NCBI GenBank assembly: GCA_964036315.1
Contig: OZ038495.1
Span: 23,011,621 to 23,075,620 of the forward strand
Direction: 5' to 3'
Length of the DNA stretch: 64,000 nucleotides
DNA from: Acanthosepion esculentum
Taxonomy: Eukaryota > Mollusca > Cephalopoda > Sepiida > Sepiidae
Shown here in pieces: positions 24,621-35,845 of the stretch (its first letter is position 1; every line of letters starts with the position of its first letter). Position numbers and translations under genes: made by a program. A model generated the notes under the pieces. That model was not told the DNA's origin. It did not search any database and saw only the letters and a list, made by a program, of their open reading frames with translations.

Positions 24621-26973
24621 GAAATCAATCAATAAAATTTGCTTTTTTATCTTAGTTTTCATATTAAATAGAATGCAATTAGACTATCAAAACAAACAAC
24701 AGAAAATGTCTTCCATTTTCAGACAAGGAAACTTTGTTGAAACTGGTTTCTGAATAAATGAAAATATGGCAATAAAAATGTGAATTCACTGCAGAAGATA
24801 TTTCTTACTTGTAAAATTAAAAAAAAAAAAAAAATCTAAAAATACACCAAATATTTCATTTTATTAAAAATATTAAATATGGCAGATTAAACATTTTTAA
24901 ATAAAAAGTCTTTTGTCTACTTTTGTTGAAAATTTTCCTCGTTATTTTTGTTTTTCAACTGAGACACATTCTCTCATCTTAAAGCTTTGCTTTAACCACC
25001 AAATATTTAAATCTTTAAAACTAATTGTAAAGAAATGTACTTTTATTATAAAAATGTTGCAGCTTAACACAATAATTAGGTTAATTTGTAGAAAGTTATT
25101 TAAACACAATAAAGGATAATTTGGTAAAACATCATTTAATAGTTTCTACATCAGGTGATTTCTTTTATATAAAGTCATCACATGGAAAATGAAAAAGAGA
25201 AATCAACAATCAGTATGAGGAATTGGAATGCATGAACAAACTTCCCCAGATAATCTTTTGTAGCTTCAAAAATTGGCCTTACATTATTTACCAGTTGTTA
25301 GTTTAACTAGTCATTAGAATAATGGAATGAACTCTCAGAAGAGTGATATTAGTGGTACACATTATATTAAACTGATAAAAGAAAAAAGTTATGAAACAAA
25401 GACCTCTTCTTCATAACAATCAGATTAATACTTGAAAATTTGTGATACTTATAGAATATAATTGCTTTGTATTCTCTCTCACATCATATATATAGTGAGA
25501 GAGAGAGACATGTAATGAACTCACCTATTGCCTTTTTATGTATAAGGGGTTAACAACATGATCCACCTTTGATACCCTACTTGTGTTTGTCTTCACTGAC
25601 TTTTAAGGCCCACTTAAGACCCACACAACATTCAAAATACAACACAAGGAACAACATCACTTATGGAAGATGCAGGAATATCAGAAGTGTATTTACTGTT
25701 CTGACCTGAAATACGTTGATCTTGAATGTATAACTTCACAAAAATTGTAATGTCTTTCATGCATACACTCCTCAGTTAGATACAATCAAAAGGAGATGTC
25801 AAATGACAGTGGAGATGTCAACAGAGTTCAGGTTTTGCTTAAGTTTATCCTTGTACCACAACAGGTTTTCTCATTTTCCAAGAACTGTCCTACAGTTGGC
25901 TGTAAATAACAATTTTCAGTACCCTTTCATCACATGACAATCCTAGCAAAGTTGCAGTTGCATTAGAAATATCTCCATGCCTCCAAATTTGCACCTTAAA
26001 AATAGATTAATATCAAATATGCACATTAAATTGTAAGAAGACACTGCTTATTAAAAACAGCAAGTTGAAATATATGGTTCTGGTATATATAATATAGATG
26101 CTATTTTCTATTTTCTTAAAAGATTGCAAATCCTATGCTGAATGTAAGAGAGCAGGAGTAAATAAAAAAATCAATAAATGTTGTCATAGTATATTATTGA
26201 GTTAGCTAAGTTGAACCAGGTTAAGTTTCCAGAAATCAACTTCAAGGGGTACAGGTACAGCTGAGAAAAAGACCTGTGGATGAAAATACATGTGAAACCA
26301 CAGATATGACCTCTCCTCTACTCCTGATGGAACAACAAGGGAAAAATGATTGAAAAAAAATATTATTATTTTATGTGTCGATCAAGAGAGACCCCTTAAA
26401 ACATAAAACACATCGGTGAGCACTAAAATGCATGTTGAATTACAAGCTTGATAGTGGATCTGTCACTCCCTGTATCTCCTGTATCTGAGGAAAACTATTT
26501 TAAATATAGCTGCACCTTGCAGGGAAACAATTTAAATATTGTTGTATCTCTCCAGTCAAACATGAATTAAATGTGTTTGATATTGTATAGGCTTTGACAT
26601 TTGGATTAGAAAATGCTTCAGCACTTTGTCAGCTTAACCTTAGCTTTGGTTTTTGTTTAGATTTTTTGAGAGAAAGTTTTTGTATCACTAGACAGCCAAT
26701 AATGCCCTGTAAATTCCTGCATTCTCTACCATAATGTCTCAAAGTGCCAGTATCCTATTAAAAATGTCACATGATCCAATTAAGTTCAAACTGTGCTCAC
26801 AATAACAAAGACTCAGGATGCTGCTTTTACTTAGTAATGATCAGATTTTAAAACAAGGAAGCTACAGTGATGCATGTGAATGGATTTGAATTAATTTGGG
26901 GAACAACTGCGTGTTTTCATTAAAATATTGGAGAAAAGAAAAAAACAATACTGAAAATTAAAGTTCAACTTAC

Positions 26974-27132
26974 CAGATATCTACTTTCTCAGAACAAGGC
27001 TCATTTCTGATAACCTCTGGTGCCATCCAGGCCACAGTGCCAGCGAATGACATTTTGGTGCTTTTTTCATTCCATTCTCGACTAGTTCCAAAATCAGAAA
27101 TTTTGACGATGTCATTCTTCGCAACAAGAACA
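26974..27132 (-). CDS. MAP3K13: MAP3K12/13 coding exon 4 (activation segment)
   Basis: This exon encodes residues 203-254 plus split codons at both ends. ISDFGTS (213-219) is the DFG motif. [17 protein letters not shown] (226-242) holds the activation-loop Ser/Thr residues and the APE motif. The end reads EKVDIW. It is the most conserved exon and is almost identical to vertebrate DLK/LZK across the activation segment. In vertebrate DLK, phosphorylation of the activation loop switches the kinase on, and S226, T227 and S230 are the candidate sites here. Borders are TATTCCAG|TGTTC and ATCTG|GTAAGT. Length is 159 nt. Confidence 0.95.
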
Positions 27133-27554
27133 CTGGAATAGAATTTTTAGAAAGTCAGTAAATTGGTATTGACTATTTAATCATGTTTATCTGTACAAAA
27201 AATGGTTAATTTCAAATATGTTTTAGTGTATAACAAAAATAATTTCAAGGAAGAATCAAAAAGACTATAATGTGATACAATTTTAGCTGAATTTTGAATC
27301 AAAATTTACACCATGTTCAATTTATGTGACTGATGGAAAACAATTGAATTAAGTGTATTGACAAAGAAAGAGATTATGTTAATATTAAATATTTGTTATT
27401 TTTGCTATTGGTATGTAATAAATCAATTGATGTACATATATCTTTTTTTTAATTGACTGATTTGTTTTCTATATTCTATCAACTCTTTGCAGGTTATTTA
27501 AAGCCAGAAAATATTTTTAGGTTGTAAAAATTGTTTTTTTTTTTTTTAGATAAT

Positions 27555-27850
27555 AATGGTTTGGTGATACAAGTCTTACTAATTAACCAATAACTGGGGG
27601 GCAGAAGAGTTGGATTCATACCTTTCCCAAGGGTATTTGCATTTAGGTGAATATAATGAACCCAATGGGAATTGGAGTTCAGCTCTCCAATTAACAATTC
27701 CAATTCATTATTTATTACACCTGTACATCTAAGCTTACACCACCTGGTATTCTCAAACAATTAACCATCTAACTACTGACCAAGCTCAATGTTGCTTAAT
27801 TACAGTGATCATATGGGGAAATGGTGTTTTAATGTGATGTGGTTGTAATC
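27555..27850 (-). mobile_element. Dimeric SINE: 5S-rRNA-like head plus tRNA-like unit
   Basis: On plus, ACCTGGTATTCTCAAACAA, ATCTAACTACTGACCAAGCT and TGCTTAATTACAGTGATC are the complement of a 5S rRNA sequence. The tRNA-like unit and body (CCCAAGGGTATTTGC) lie on the other side. The order on the minus strand is 5S, then tRNA, then body. Confidence 0.78.
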
Positions 27851-28274
27851 TAACATACATGGAACTTTGGTCATATAAACATTCTTGTATAACCTTTGTA
27901 TATATATGCACATTTTTTAAAGTTATAAATAGATATTCTCATTTGTGCATCAGTAAATATTTTATGGTAAGTAATCTAGCAAACAGTTGAAATTTTTCTA
28001 AGATGAACAAAGCTAGAAATTTAATTTAATATTTATGAGGGAAAAAGGAAAAATGCCTTTTCCCTTATTTGCAGTTTTTTCTTCTCTTTTTCCTCTCTTT
28101 TTTTCTTCTTTCTTCCTATCTTTTTTAATTTTCAATTTAAAAAAAATGTTACAATTCATTTTTTTTATCAAACATTTTAGTATTGACATGCTCCACAGAA
28201 TTTCTTGAAGAGAGAAATCTCATGAGGAGCAAAATGGCAATGTAAATGGAATACAATTGAGTTTCATTTTTATG

Positions 28275-28278
<4 letters not shown>

Positions 28279-28331
<53 letters not shown>

Positions 28332-28339
28332 GTGTGTGT
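28279..28339. repeat. (TA)n(TG)n compound microsatellite
   Basis: About 18 TA units are followed by about 11 TG units, in intron 3. Confidence 0.96.
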
Positions 28340-28469
28340 TTCTGGTTCTTGTCATCTGACAATCACTTTGTGTGAAACTTCAAGTAATGATTTGGATCGA
28401 TTTAATCTTTTTGTGCTATTTCATTGGTTAGTATATATGTCAACAATAGGCTATGTAAGCTATTTATAT

Positions 28470-28770
28470 TATTTGGACTATTGTCCTTATCTTTGTCGCC
28501 ATATTTATTATGTTTTGGTTGCTGTACACTCCGGCCTTCTTCAGGTGGTTGGAATATCAAACTGAACCCTTTATTTCGCTCACTGGGGTAGATTGTTCTA
28601 GTTCCATGTGCCATGTCTAATGAATGTCAGTTATCTCCTGCTTAACAAGGATGGAGCGTACAATGGCTGAAACGTTGTAATAAATATGGCGACAAAGTTG
28701 AGGACAATAGTCCAAATAATGTAATTAGTGTACATAATACCTCATCTCAGAAATATAGACAGATACTGAA
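28470..28770. mobile_element. SINE family 1, fold-back pair
   Basis: The left arm (28475-28539, minus) and right arm (28648-28715, plus) carry the AATAAATATGGCGACAAAG region in opposite orientation. The loop of about 110 bases is the remaining minus-orientation body with the GTTCCATGTGCCATGTC segment. The right part ends in the family tail AAATATAGACAGATACTG. Confidence 0.85.
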
Positions 28771-29444
28771 GGCAATGTAAGATGTATAAGTATGTCCACA
28801 GTAGTGAATGCATTAATTAATCAGGTGTCAAAATTTTATCTTTTGTATCCAACTGAATATTGCCAAGAGTTTTACAGGTGCTAAGCCTTTTGCATGTTAG
28901 TATGTGTAAGTAATACTTCATGTATTCCACTTTAGATTTGTATAAAATGACAAAACTTTTTGATGTGTCATTCTAACTGGGCTATCACCAGAGTGTTTTG
29001 AGTGGTGGTGGTCACCTTTAAGTTAGGAGTCCACAAGTAAAAAGGTATTTATCTTCATATTCACTTGAATGGAATGTGGCACAAAGTTCAATTGAACCAT
29101 AGTCCCAAAATAGCCCACTTTCATTCCCAATAAGTCATACATAAAAAAGGAATGATTTATTTTTTATAATTTACATTAAAATATCAAGCATCAGTTATGA
29201 CTTTGATGAATTGTTTATGTTGTAAGAATTAGCACACTAAAATTAGTCCACATCATTTTCACATTAAAATTCATTCCCATGATGTTCACAGTACAGAAGG
29301 AGCAAATGATTTTCTTGGGATGGGTGTTCTAGCTCCCACTCCCAATGACAGGCCTGTATCTAGGTGGCTTTCTTTATAGCATTGCAATTAAAAATAATAA
29401 CTGATTGTTACATTTTAAATTATATTTTGGTTTTACAAACCTTT

Positions 29445-29575
29445 ATTTTGTTTAAGCAATTTAGGAGAGATAGAAAAAGCAAACACTGCAAAGTGCTACA
29501 AAGGACAGAAAGTTGTGGAGAACCATAATTGTTTATGTCTTGAAGGTACATGGCATATAGAAGAAGAATTTAAAA
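29445..29575 (+). mobile_element. LINE family B, short 3' end
   Basis: It has GGAGAACCATAATTGTTTAT, TCTTGAAGGTACATGGCA and an AGAAGAAG tail, the same terminus as the 22165 copy. It is antisense within intron 3. Confidence 0.65.
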
Positions 29576-29637
29576 ATAATAACAGTTCTTGTCTCTGATT
29601 AAATACATGGGTATGCTTCTTGAATGTTGCTACTTAC

Positions 29638-29829
29638 TTTGGTGATTTGAGATCCCTATGAATTATTTTGTGAGAATGTAGGTAGTTCATACCACTGGCA
29701 ATTTGTTTTGACCAATCTAGAATGAGTGCAGGAGGAATTTCTTTGCCATCACGAAGAATTTCATACAGCTGCCCATAAGGACAATATTCCATGATAATGC
29801 AAAAACATGGTGCCTGAGTGCATACTCCT
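29638..29829 (-). CDS. MAP3K13: MAP3K12/13 coding exon 3 (hinge to catalytic loop)
   Basis: This exon encodes residues 138-201 with a split codon at 202. GVCTQAPCFCIIMEYC (139-154) spans the beta-4/beta-5 strands and hinge. GMNYLHSHKIIHRDLKSPN (184-202) is the catalytic loop with the HRD aspartate D197, K199 and metal-binding N202, whose codon is completed by the next exon. Borders are TTTTTTCAG|AGGAG and CCAAA|GTAAGTA. Length is 192 nt. The TQAPC phrase is shared by DLK, LZK, wallenda and DLK-1. Confidence 0.95.
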
Positions 29830-30628
29830 CTGAAAAAAGAAATAGATAAATTATTGAATTGAGTGAGTGAACCGACTGCTGCTTCACAAGATATCGAAAG
29901 ATAGTATTCATAAACTTTTTGTTAAATTTTATTTTCATCTTCAACAAACATTAAGAAAAACATAAAAACAACAGTTTATTTTTTTAAATCTTTAAAAAAA
30001 AAAGAAAAGCGAAAAAGATAGCAACAAATTAAGATATAAAATTTATTTTTTATAATGCAGAGAGGGCTGTTTATTTAAATATACTATATATAAAATTTTT
30101 GCTAAAGAATTGTCATTTTTTATAAATACTTTTGTAAAGATTTTCTTGAATCAATAAAAAAAGATAGTTATTGAAGTGAATAAATCTCGTATGTTTTTTA
30201 ATACTTATTTTTCACTCAATACAAAGCCCAGAAGCCACTTAAGGTAGAAGGTTACTGTATGAGTCTAAGAAAAATCAAGAAGTGACGTTCATTGGGTTAT
30301 GCAGGAAAGATAACGGTTAAACCTAGACCTGGAGAGGTCAAGATTGCAGTGATTGTGAAAAAACATCCTGCTGAGAGTCTGCTCCACAAAGCACCAGTTC
30401 TTGGGAAAAAGCTGCCCTAGGGGAACTTCTTTCTTACTAATAGAATACAAAAGGAATGGGGATGATTCATACTTGTGTACGTGGCATAGCAGGTCTCAGT
30501 TGTAAAGGTCAGGTGGAGTGGGACTAAGGAATGTAGCTCATCAGAATACATCATAAAAATACCAACAGAAGACAGAGAAGCTCATGATGTTTCATCTATA
30601 AGAAAGGGGTTGTAGGACAAAAAAATAG

Positions 30629-30676
<48 letters not shown>

Positions 30677-30932
30677 AATTAAACTTTATAAATTAATAAT
30701 AAGAATGGCATACTGCTATTATATTTAGTTTCTGCTGACACAAAAGTCATTTATTGTACTTAGTCTGATATAAAGCCACACTATTAGCATTAAACTCACT
30801 ACACTTGTAAATAATATTCAAGAGCAAATGACTAACAAACTCATTATGGTGGGTGCTAGTTCTACTAAAACAATAAATAATAATCATAATAGACTGAAAA
30901 AAATATTAAGAAAAATGTAAAGTACAACTTAC
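29830..30932 (-). other. Intron 2 (1.1 kb)
   Basis: This is a short intron with a TA/AC microsatellite (30630-30676). Segment 30220-30620 is visibly less AT-rich than the rest and could be an old repeat, but I do not recognise it and found no open frame. Confidence 0.8.
30630..30676. repeat. (TA)n(CA)n compound microsatellite
   Basis: About 17 TA units then 6 CA units, in intron 2. Confidence 0.96.
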
Positions 30933-31116
30933 TTGAATGAGATTATATTAGGATGATTTAATTTGCGAAGATTTTTTATATCAGTTTCCTTTACATCTCT
31001 AACTTTTTTCACCGCTACTTCCTCCGAATTAAGCTTGCCCAGAAAAACAGCTCCTTGTGCCCCACTGCCTAACCACTGAAGGTCTGTAATATTCTCAAAA
31101 GGAGTTTCCCAGTCAT
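30933..31116 (-). CDS. MAP3K13: MAP3K12/13 coding exon 2 (kinase N-lobe, ATP site)
   Basis: This exon encodes residues 77-137 and two bases of 138. It contains the start of the kinase domain: the glycine-rich loop [11 protein letters not shown] at 93-103 and the VAVK motif with the predicted ATP-anchoring lysine K113. The acidic/basic stretch [16 protein letters not shown] (119-134) fits helix C and the following loop. Borders are acceptor TTTTGCAG|ATGAC and donor TTCAA|GTAAGT. Length is 184 nt, phase 1 in and phase 2 out. The [13 protein letters not shown] phrase is diagnostic for the DLK/LZK branch as opposed to MLK1-4. Confidence 0.95.
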
Positions 31117-32434
31117 CTGCAAAAGAAGATTTTGAAATACACTGTCAGTAGAATAAAGAAATAAGCAATTGTCATGGAGTGGGTAGCCATGGTCAAATGC
31201 AAAATAAGTAACAGAAATGACCAACAAACAGAATTGAAAAAGTTTGTAATAAGCAATAATAAGAACGGGGCAAAAAATAATATAAAGCAAGCAAACACTA
31301 TATGCAAGGCAAATTAACAGTAATAAGGCAAAAAGTTCACAAACTAAGAATTGACATCAGCACAAAAAACCAAGTTCAGACAAGCAAACAGACCATGACT
31401 GCATCAGGTCAAACTGAGAACTGGCCTATTTTATTGGCTAAGAAAAAAATCCCAGCTTGCATTTGTGTACTTCTAAATATAAAAGGGGAGGGGAAAGTGT
31501 TTTGCAGTCATTCCTACAGTTTGGAATCAACAATTATTCTCAGATTTACTATATCTGATGACATAAAATCTCAATTTATTTACATTTAATATTAAGTATT
31601 TATAGAGGTATGTTTAGGCAAACCATAACCTACCAGATTCATTAACTTTGTATTTAACATTTGGGAGATGTTTTTTGAGCTTTATTTTGGGGAAACTAAG
31701 GAAGGATTTGTAATTCACCAAATATATTACTTCTTCAATATTTTAATTATACTTTTAAGCATATAGTTAAAAAAAGAGAATATATTCCAAAATCCACAGC
31801 AGATACCTGAAGCTATGGATAGTATTGGAAATTGTTTTTCTTCTTATATTTACATACCTATGATAAAGCTTAATTTATAAATTAGGCACAACAATTGATG
31901 AACAACAATAATTAAAAATAAAATTTATGTGATAGAAGATTTACTTTTAATCATTTGTTTTTACCAACTTTAATATACAATGTTTTTAATTTACTTATTA
32001 AGTACAAAAAATGTGTCACCGTTTTGCTTAAATACTGAAATTTCTCTTTGACATATATACATATTACCAGCATCACTAATTTTATACTTTGCGACCATCA
32101 TTAAGTAAAATATATTTGTATATTTCTGGAATTCACTGCAAATAATTGAATCTAGAATAGACTGCACTAGGAAGAGTCTTGTGCAATGGTGCAAATTGTT
32201 ACAAAACCAAAAACAAAGCTAAAAACTCAAGTCAAATTTTCAAATAGTCTTGTCAGATTGAAACTCTCATAGGGATGTCATGTATGGCACCAAACTCATT
32301 CAGAAATATCTAATATGTCAGCTGTTTACAACTGCTTTCTCAGATCAATGGTTAAAAATGGCTTTGAGCAAGTGAAACCTGTAGTCCTCACTGAGGACAA
32401 TCCTTCTTTGGAATTTGTGGCCTAGCACTGCAGA

Positions 32435-32700
32435 ATTCCAAACAAAGAACTGTACCAAATAACAGAAACTATATCATTTGAGGACTAAAATCAGCAGCAA
32501 CAACTAAAATGTATAGCATATATGACTAAGAGAAAATAATGACATAATGAAGATATTGACATTCCTTACTACTTCAAATAAAAGATTATAAGACAGGAGC
32601 CCCTATCAATTCTAGAAAAATGCAATAACAGTTACTGGGTGGGGGAAGACTATTTTCTTGAAAAATTTTTTAATAGAAATATTTTATAATTTCAACCAAA
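32435..32700 (+). repeat. Direct repeat flanking exon 1, left copy
   Basis: CTGTACCAAATAACAGAAAC, GAGAAAATAATGACATAAT and GAGCCCCTATCAAT are collinear with 35258-35490. The family is unknown. Confidence 0.8.
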
Positions 32701-32747
32701 AGTAGCTACTGAATGCTAAATGTTTCCTTATAAGGTAACAGCTAATA

Positions 32748-32827
32748 TTAGGTTGGTGCAAAAATAATGTCGTTTTTTGACGTTCAACTTCATGTGAGAA
32801 AACAACATTATTTTTGCACCAACCTAA
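32748..32827. mobile_element. 80-bp mariner-type MITE with TA target duplication
   Basis: The terminal inverted repeats begin TTAGGTTGGTGCAAAAATAA and pair over about 29 bases with one mismatch. A TA dinucleotide flanks both ends (32746-32747, 32828-32829). The TIR start is the one known from human Hsmar1/MADE1, and the length of 80 bp equals that of MADE1. The interior is only about 20 bp, so it has no coding capacity and needs a transposase in trans. Confidence 0.93.
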
Positions 32828-33056
32828 TAGTACCATTATCATTGTACATTGATGATATATTTAATAACTATTTTAAAGAAAAAAACAGGGTGAAAGATAT
32901 GTATGGTGAATTTTTATTAACAAAAAAATAGAATTTACATCATGTTGCTTAAGAATACAATATTGGATATATTCATTATTAAAAATTCATTATCACTATT
33001 ATACATATTCTGTACCTGTATTTCACTTAATATTCCAAATATTCAATATAATATAG

Positions 33057-33135
33057 AAAAGGCCCAAGGAAGCTACATTATGATAGTGGGAAAGTGAATG
33101 AAGCATAGATTTTAGGTCAAGACTAATAATATTGC
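33057..33135 (-). mobile_element. LINE family A, internal fragment
   Basis: About 80 bases match the 14909-14990 part of the longer minus-strand copy (phrases AAGCTACATTA and GTGGGAAAGTGA). Both ends are missing. Confidence 0.6.
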
Positions 33136-33605
33136 AAGTCCGATTTTCTACACTTTGTTTTACTAACAGTTTTGAAATTTTTTAGTTGAACAAGTTTTAC
33201 TATGATCATAGTGCTATTAGCTTTGAGGTTTAACAGTTTGGTATGATAAAAAGTAACAAGAAAAAGATAATTAAGGTAGCAATTCGATAATAGTACCAAA
33301 AAAAAATTCATCTAAAAATTTTAAAAATCACATATAAAGTCTTTAGACTTACACTTTTACTCATGCACCTGGTTGTTATGAAATATATTTAAAAAAAAAA
33401 TTATGAATTTTTAATCAAGAAGCTAAACTATTTCTCGATGTTAGAGAAACAAATTATTACATAGTTTTAACACCACTTTCAAGCTAAAATAAAATGTAAA
33501 TGTTATTTTCTTTAGGATTTGTTGCAAATTACAGATATCATTCTGAAAATTACAATTTTTAGGCAATGTTATAAGTTTTAAAATTCTAAATATTCTAAAA
33601 CAGCT

Positions 33606-34625
33606 GCATGCTGAGAATACTTCTATAACCGATGCGCACTGAGAAGGCTCCTGTAACCGATGCGCACTGGGAAGGCTCCTGTAACCGATGCGCACTGGGA
33701 AGGCTCCTGTAACCGACGCGCACTGAGAAGGGTCCTGTAACCGACGCGCACTGAGAAGGCTCCTGTAACCGACGCGCACTGAGAAGGCTCCTGTAACCGA
33801 TGCGCACTGAGAAGGCTCCTGTAACCGATGCGCACTGAGCAGGCTCCTGTAACCGATGCGCACTGAGAAGGCTCCTGTAACCGATGCGCACTGAGAAGGC
33901 TCCTGTAACCGATGCGCACTGAGAAGGCTCCTGTAACCGATGCGCACTGAGAAGGCTCCTGTAACCGATGCGCACTGAGCAGGCTCCTGTAACCGATGCG
34001 CACTGAGCAGGCTCCTGTAACCGATGCGCACTGAGAAGGCTCCTGTAACCGATGCGCACTGAGCAGGCTCCTGTAACCGATGCGCACTGAGAAGGCTCCT
34101 GTAACCGATGTGCACTGAGCAGGCTCCTGTAACCGATGCGCACTGAGCAGGCTCCTGTAACCGATGCGCACTGAGAAGGCTCCTGTAACCGATGCGCACT
34201 GAGCAGGCTCCTGTAACCGATGCGCACTGAGCAGGCTCCTGTAACCGATGCGCACTGAGCAGGCTCCTGTAACCGATGCGCACTGAGAAGGCTCCTGTAA
34301 CCGATGCGCACTGAGCAGGCTCCTGTAACCGATGCGCACTGAGAAGGCTCCTGTAACCGATGTGCACTGAGCAGGCTCCTGTAACCGATGCGCACTGAGA
34401 AGGCTCCTGTACCCGATGCGCACTGAGAAGGCTCCTGTAACCGATGCGCACTGAGAAGGCTCCTGTAACCGATGCGCACTGAGAAGGCTCCTGTAACCGA
34501 TGCGCACTGAGAAGGCTCCTGTAACCGATGCGCACTGAGAAGGCTCCTGTAACCGATGCGCACTGAGAAGGCTTCTCTAACAGACGCACATTGAGAAGGC
34601 TCCTATAATGGTTGCACATTGAGAA
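33606..34625. repeat. 28-bp CpG-rich minisatellite, about 36 copies
   Basis: The unit on the plus strand is GAGAAGGCTCCTGTAACCGA followed by TGCGCACT. The main variant is GAGAAGG versus GAGCAGG, with GAGC types concentrated in the centre and degenerate units at both ends. Each unit carries two CpGs and a palindromic TGCGCA. The composition stands out from the AT-rich intron. Because 28 is not divisible by 3 and the minus-strand unit has no stop in any frame, all three minus frames stay open (up to 392 codons). Confidence 0.98.
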
Positions 34626-34674
34626 TTAAAGTTGAAAACAAGGTTAAATTAAAAAGAAAGAAATGTTATCAAAC

Positions 34675-34904
34675 CTTGCTGTTTTAGTTCAGCAGCAGCT
34701 GCCTTCCCAATAATTGTCCACACGGGGCGCAGACACCCCAGCAAGCCCTCAAAAAAGCTGCGCTGGCTGCCATCTCTGTAACCTACATCTACACCATTGG
34801 TGGTGTCATGAGTGGGCGTAACTGGTGCCGACTTTGGTGACGCTGTAGGTGTACTGCTGGAGGAGGACTTGTCGGTAAGGCTGAGGTGCTCCAGCTGTAA
34901 CATA
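34675..34904 (-). CDS. MAP3K13: MAP3K12/13 coding exon 1 (N-terminus)
   Basis: The exon starts after the acceptor TTTCATTTCAG and its second base opens an ATG at 34903, so transcription must begin in an upstream exon. It encodes residues 1-76 plus one base of codon 77. Residues 12-40 are Ser/Thr/Pro-rich and low complexity. Residues 50-68 carry the subfamily signature FFEGLLGCLRPVWTIIGKA, which in vertebrate DLK/LZK lies just before the kinase domain. The donor is CAAG|GTTTGA; reading through it hits a stop within about a dozen codons. The ATG is the first in frame within the exon, but a start in an upstream exon cannot be excluded because vertebrate DLK has a longer N-terminus. Confidence 0.92.
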
Positions 34905-35257
34905 CTGAAATGAAAACAGACATTGAGAAACCAAATTATGGAACAGGAGACATTGTGAGAAATAAGACAAATGTTAGTAGCAAGATTTTATGCACATCAA
35001 CAGCAAAAATACAAAAATATATATTGATTTTCTTTTAAGGTGTTTATGCATGAAGACAATCAATGGAATGGTTATGCATTAAATACAAATTACACTTTTT
35101 CTGGTTTTTTAAATGAAAATTCTTGGACTATATCAAGAAAGAAAATCACTGTTTTTTGGCAGATATGTCTACTTGTTCATCAAGGTATGGTTGTTAGGAA
35201 AACCAACTGTGTATTTAATATATTTTGAGGTTTGTTCATGGACTATTGCTACAAAAT

Positions 35258-35490
35258 CACAAAGGACTGTACCAAATAACAGAAACTACATCACTCGAGG
35301 ACTTTCAAAAGTAGAAACAACTAAAATGAATAGCATGTAAATCAAAGAGAAAATAATGACATAATCAAGACTTTCCATAGTACTTCAAACAAAACATTAG
35401 GAAGGAAGCCCCTCCCCTCCCCCATCAATACTGGAAAGAGCAATAACAACTAGTGGACTTTTTCCTGAAAAATTGTTTGTAAAAATGAAA
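35258..35490 (+). repeat. Direct repeat flanking exon 1, right copy
   Basis: ACTGTACCAAATAACAGAAA, AGAGAAAATAATGACATAAT and GAAGCCCCTCCCCTCCCC match the 32435 copy. Exon 1 and the 28-bp minisatellite lie between the two. Confidence 0.8.
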
Positions 35491-35845
35491 TTGAAACTAC
35501 AACTGAGAAACATAGCAATGAGGAATGCAAAAAATTTAACAAATATTATGGAATTTTGAATGAAGACATAGAATTAGCAAAAGAGTTCACCCTGATACAA
35601 AGCCAGGGATTCTTCATTGTTCTTTAAGCTCCTGAGAATACACTGCTAACTGCAAATATTAGTGTTGAATTTTTGCTTTTTTGGTCAGTGCTATTATCTT
35701 TGTGATGACCTCCCAGAAATAGTCCTATCATTAATAACTCTAAAGTTATGTTACCTATGATATCACAGGCAGGATTAACATACAAGTTTACAAGTTCAAT
35801 GATCAGATGTCTAATCAACAAAAAAAATTATGTACATTATTTACA

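Larger units (their letters stand above)
27133..29637 (-). other. Intron 3 (2.5 kb)
   Basis: It contains a 5S/tRNA dimeric SINE copy (27555-27850), a TA/TG microsatellite (28279-28339), a fold-back SINE (28470-28770) and a LINE 3' end (29445-29575). Segment 28800-29440 is unassigned. Confidence 0.8.
31117..34674 (-). other. Intron 1 (3.6 kb)
   Basis: The first coding intron holds a mariner-type MITE (32748-32827), one copy of a direct repeat (32435-32700), a small LINE fragment (33057-33135) and the 28-bp GC-rich minisatellite starting about 50 bases past the exon-1 donor. Segments 31300-31570 and 31590-32330 are unassigned. Confidence 0.8.

Noticed and set aside
33441..34619. 392-codon minus-strand open frame and its two overlapping companions as a new repeat protein
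   Set aside because: The frames exist only because a 28-bp unit without stops is repeated; all three frames are equally open, and there is no codon bias or independent start context. Kept only as a finding about the array.
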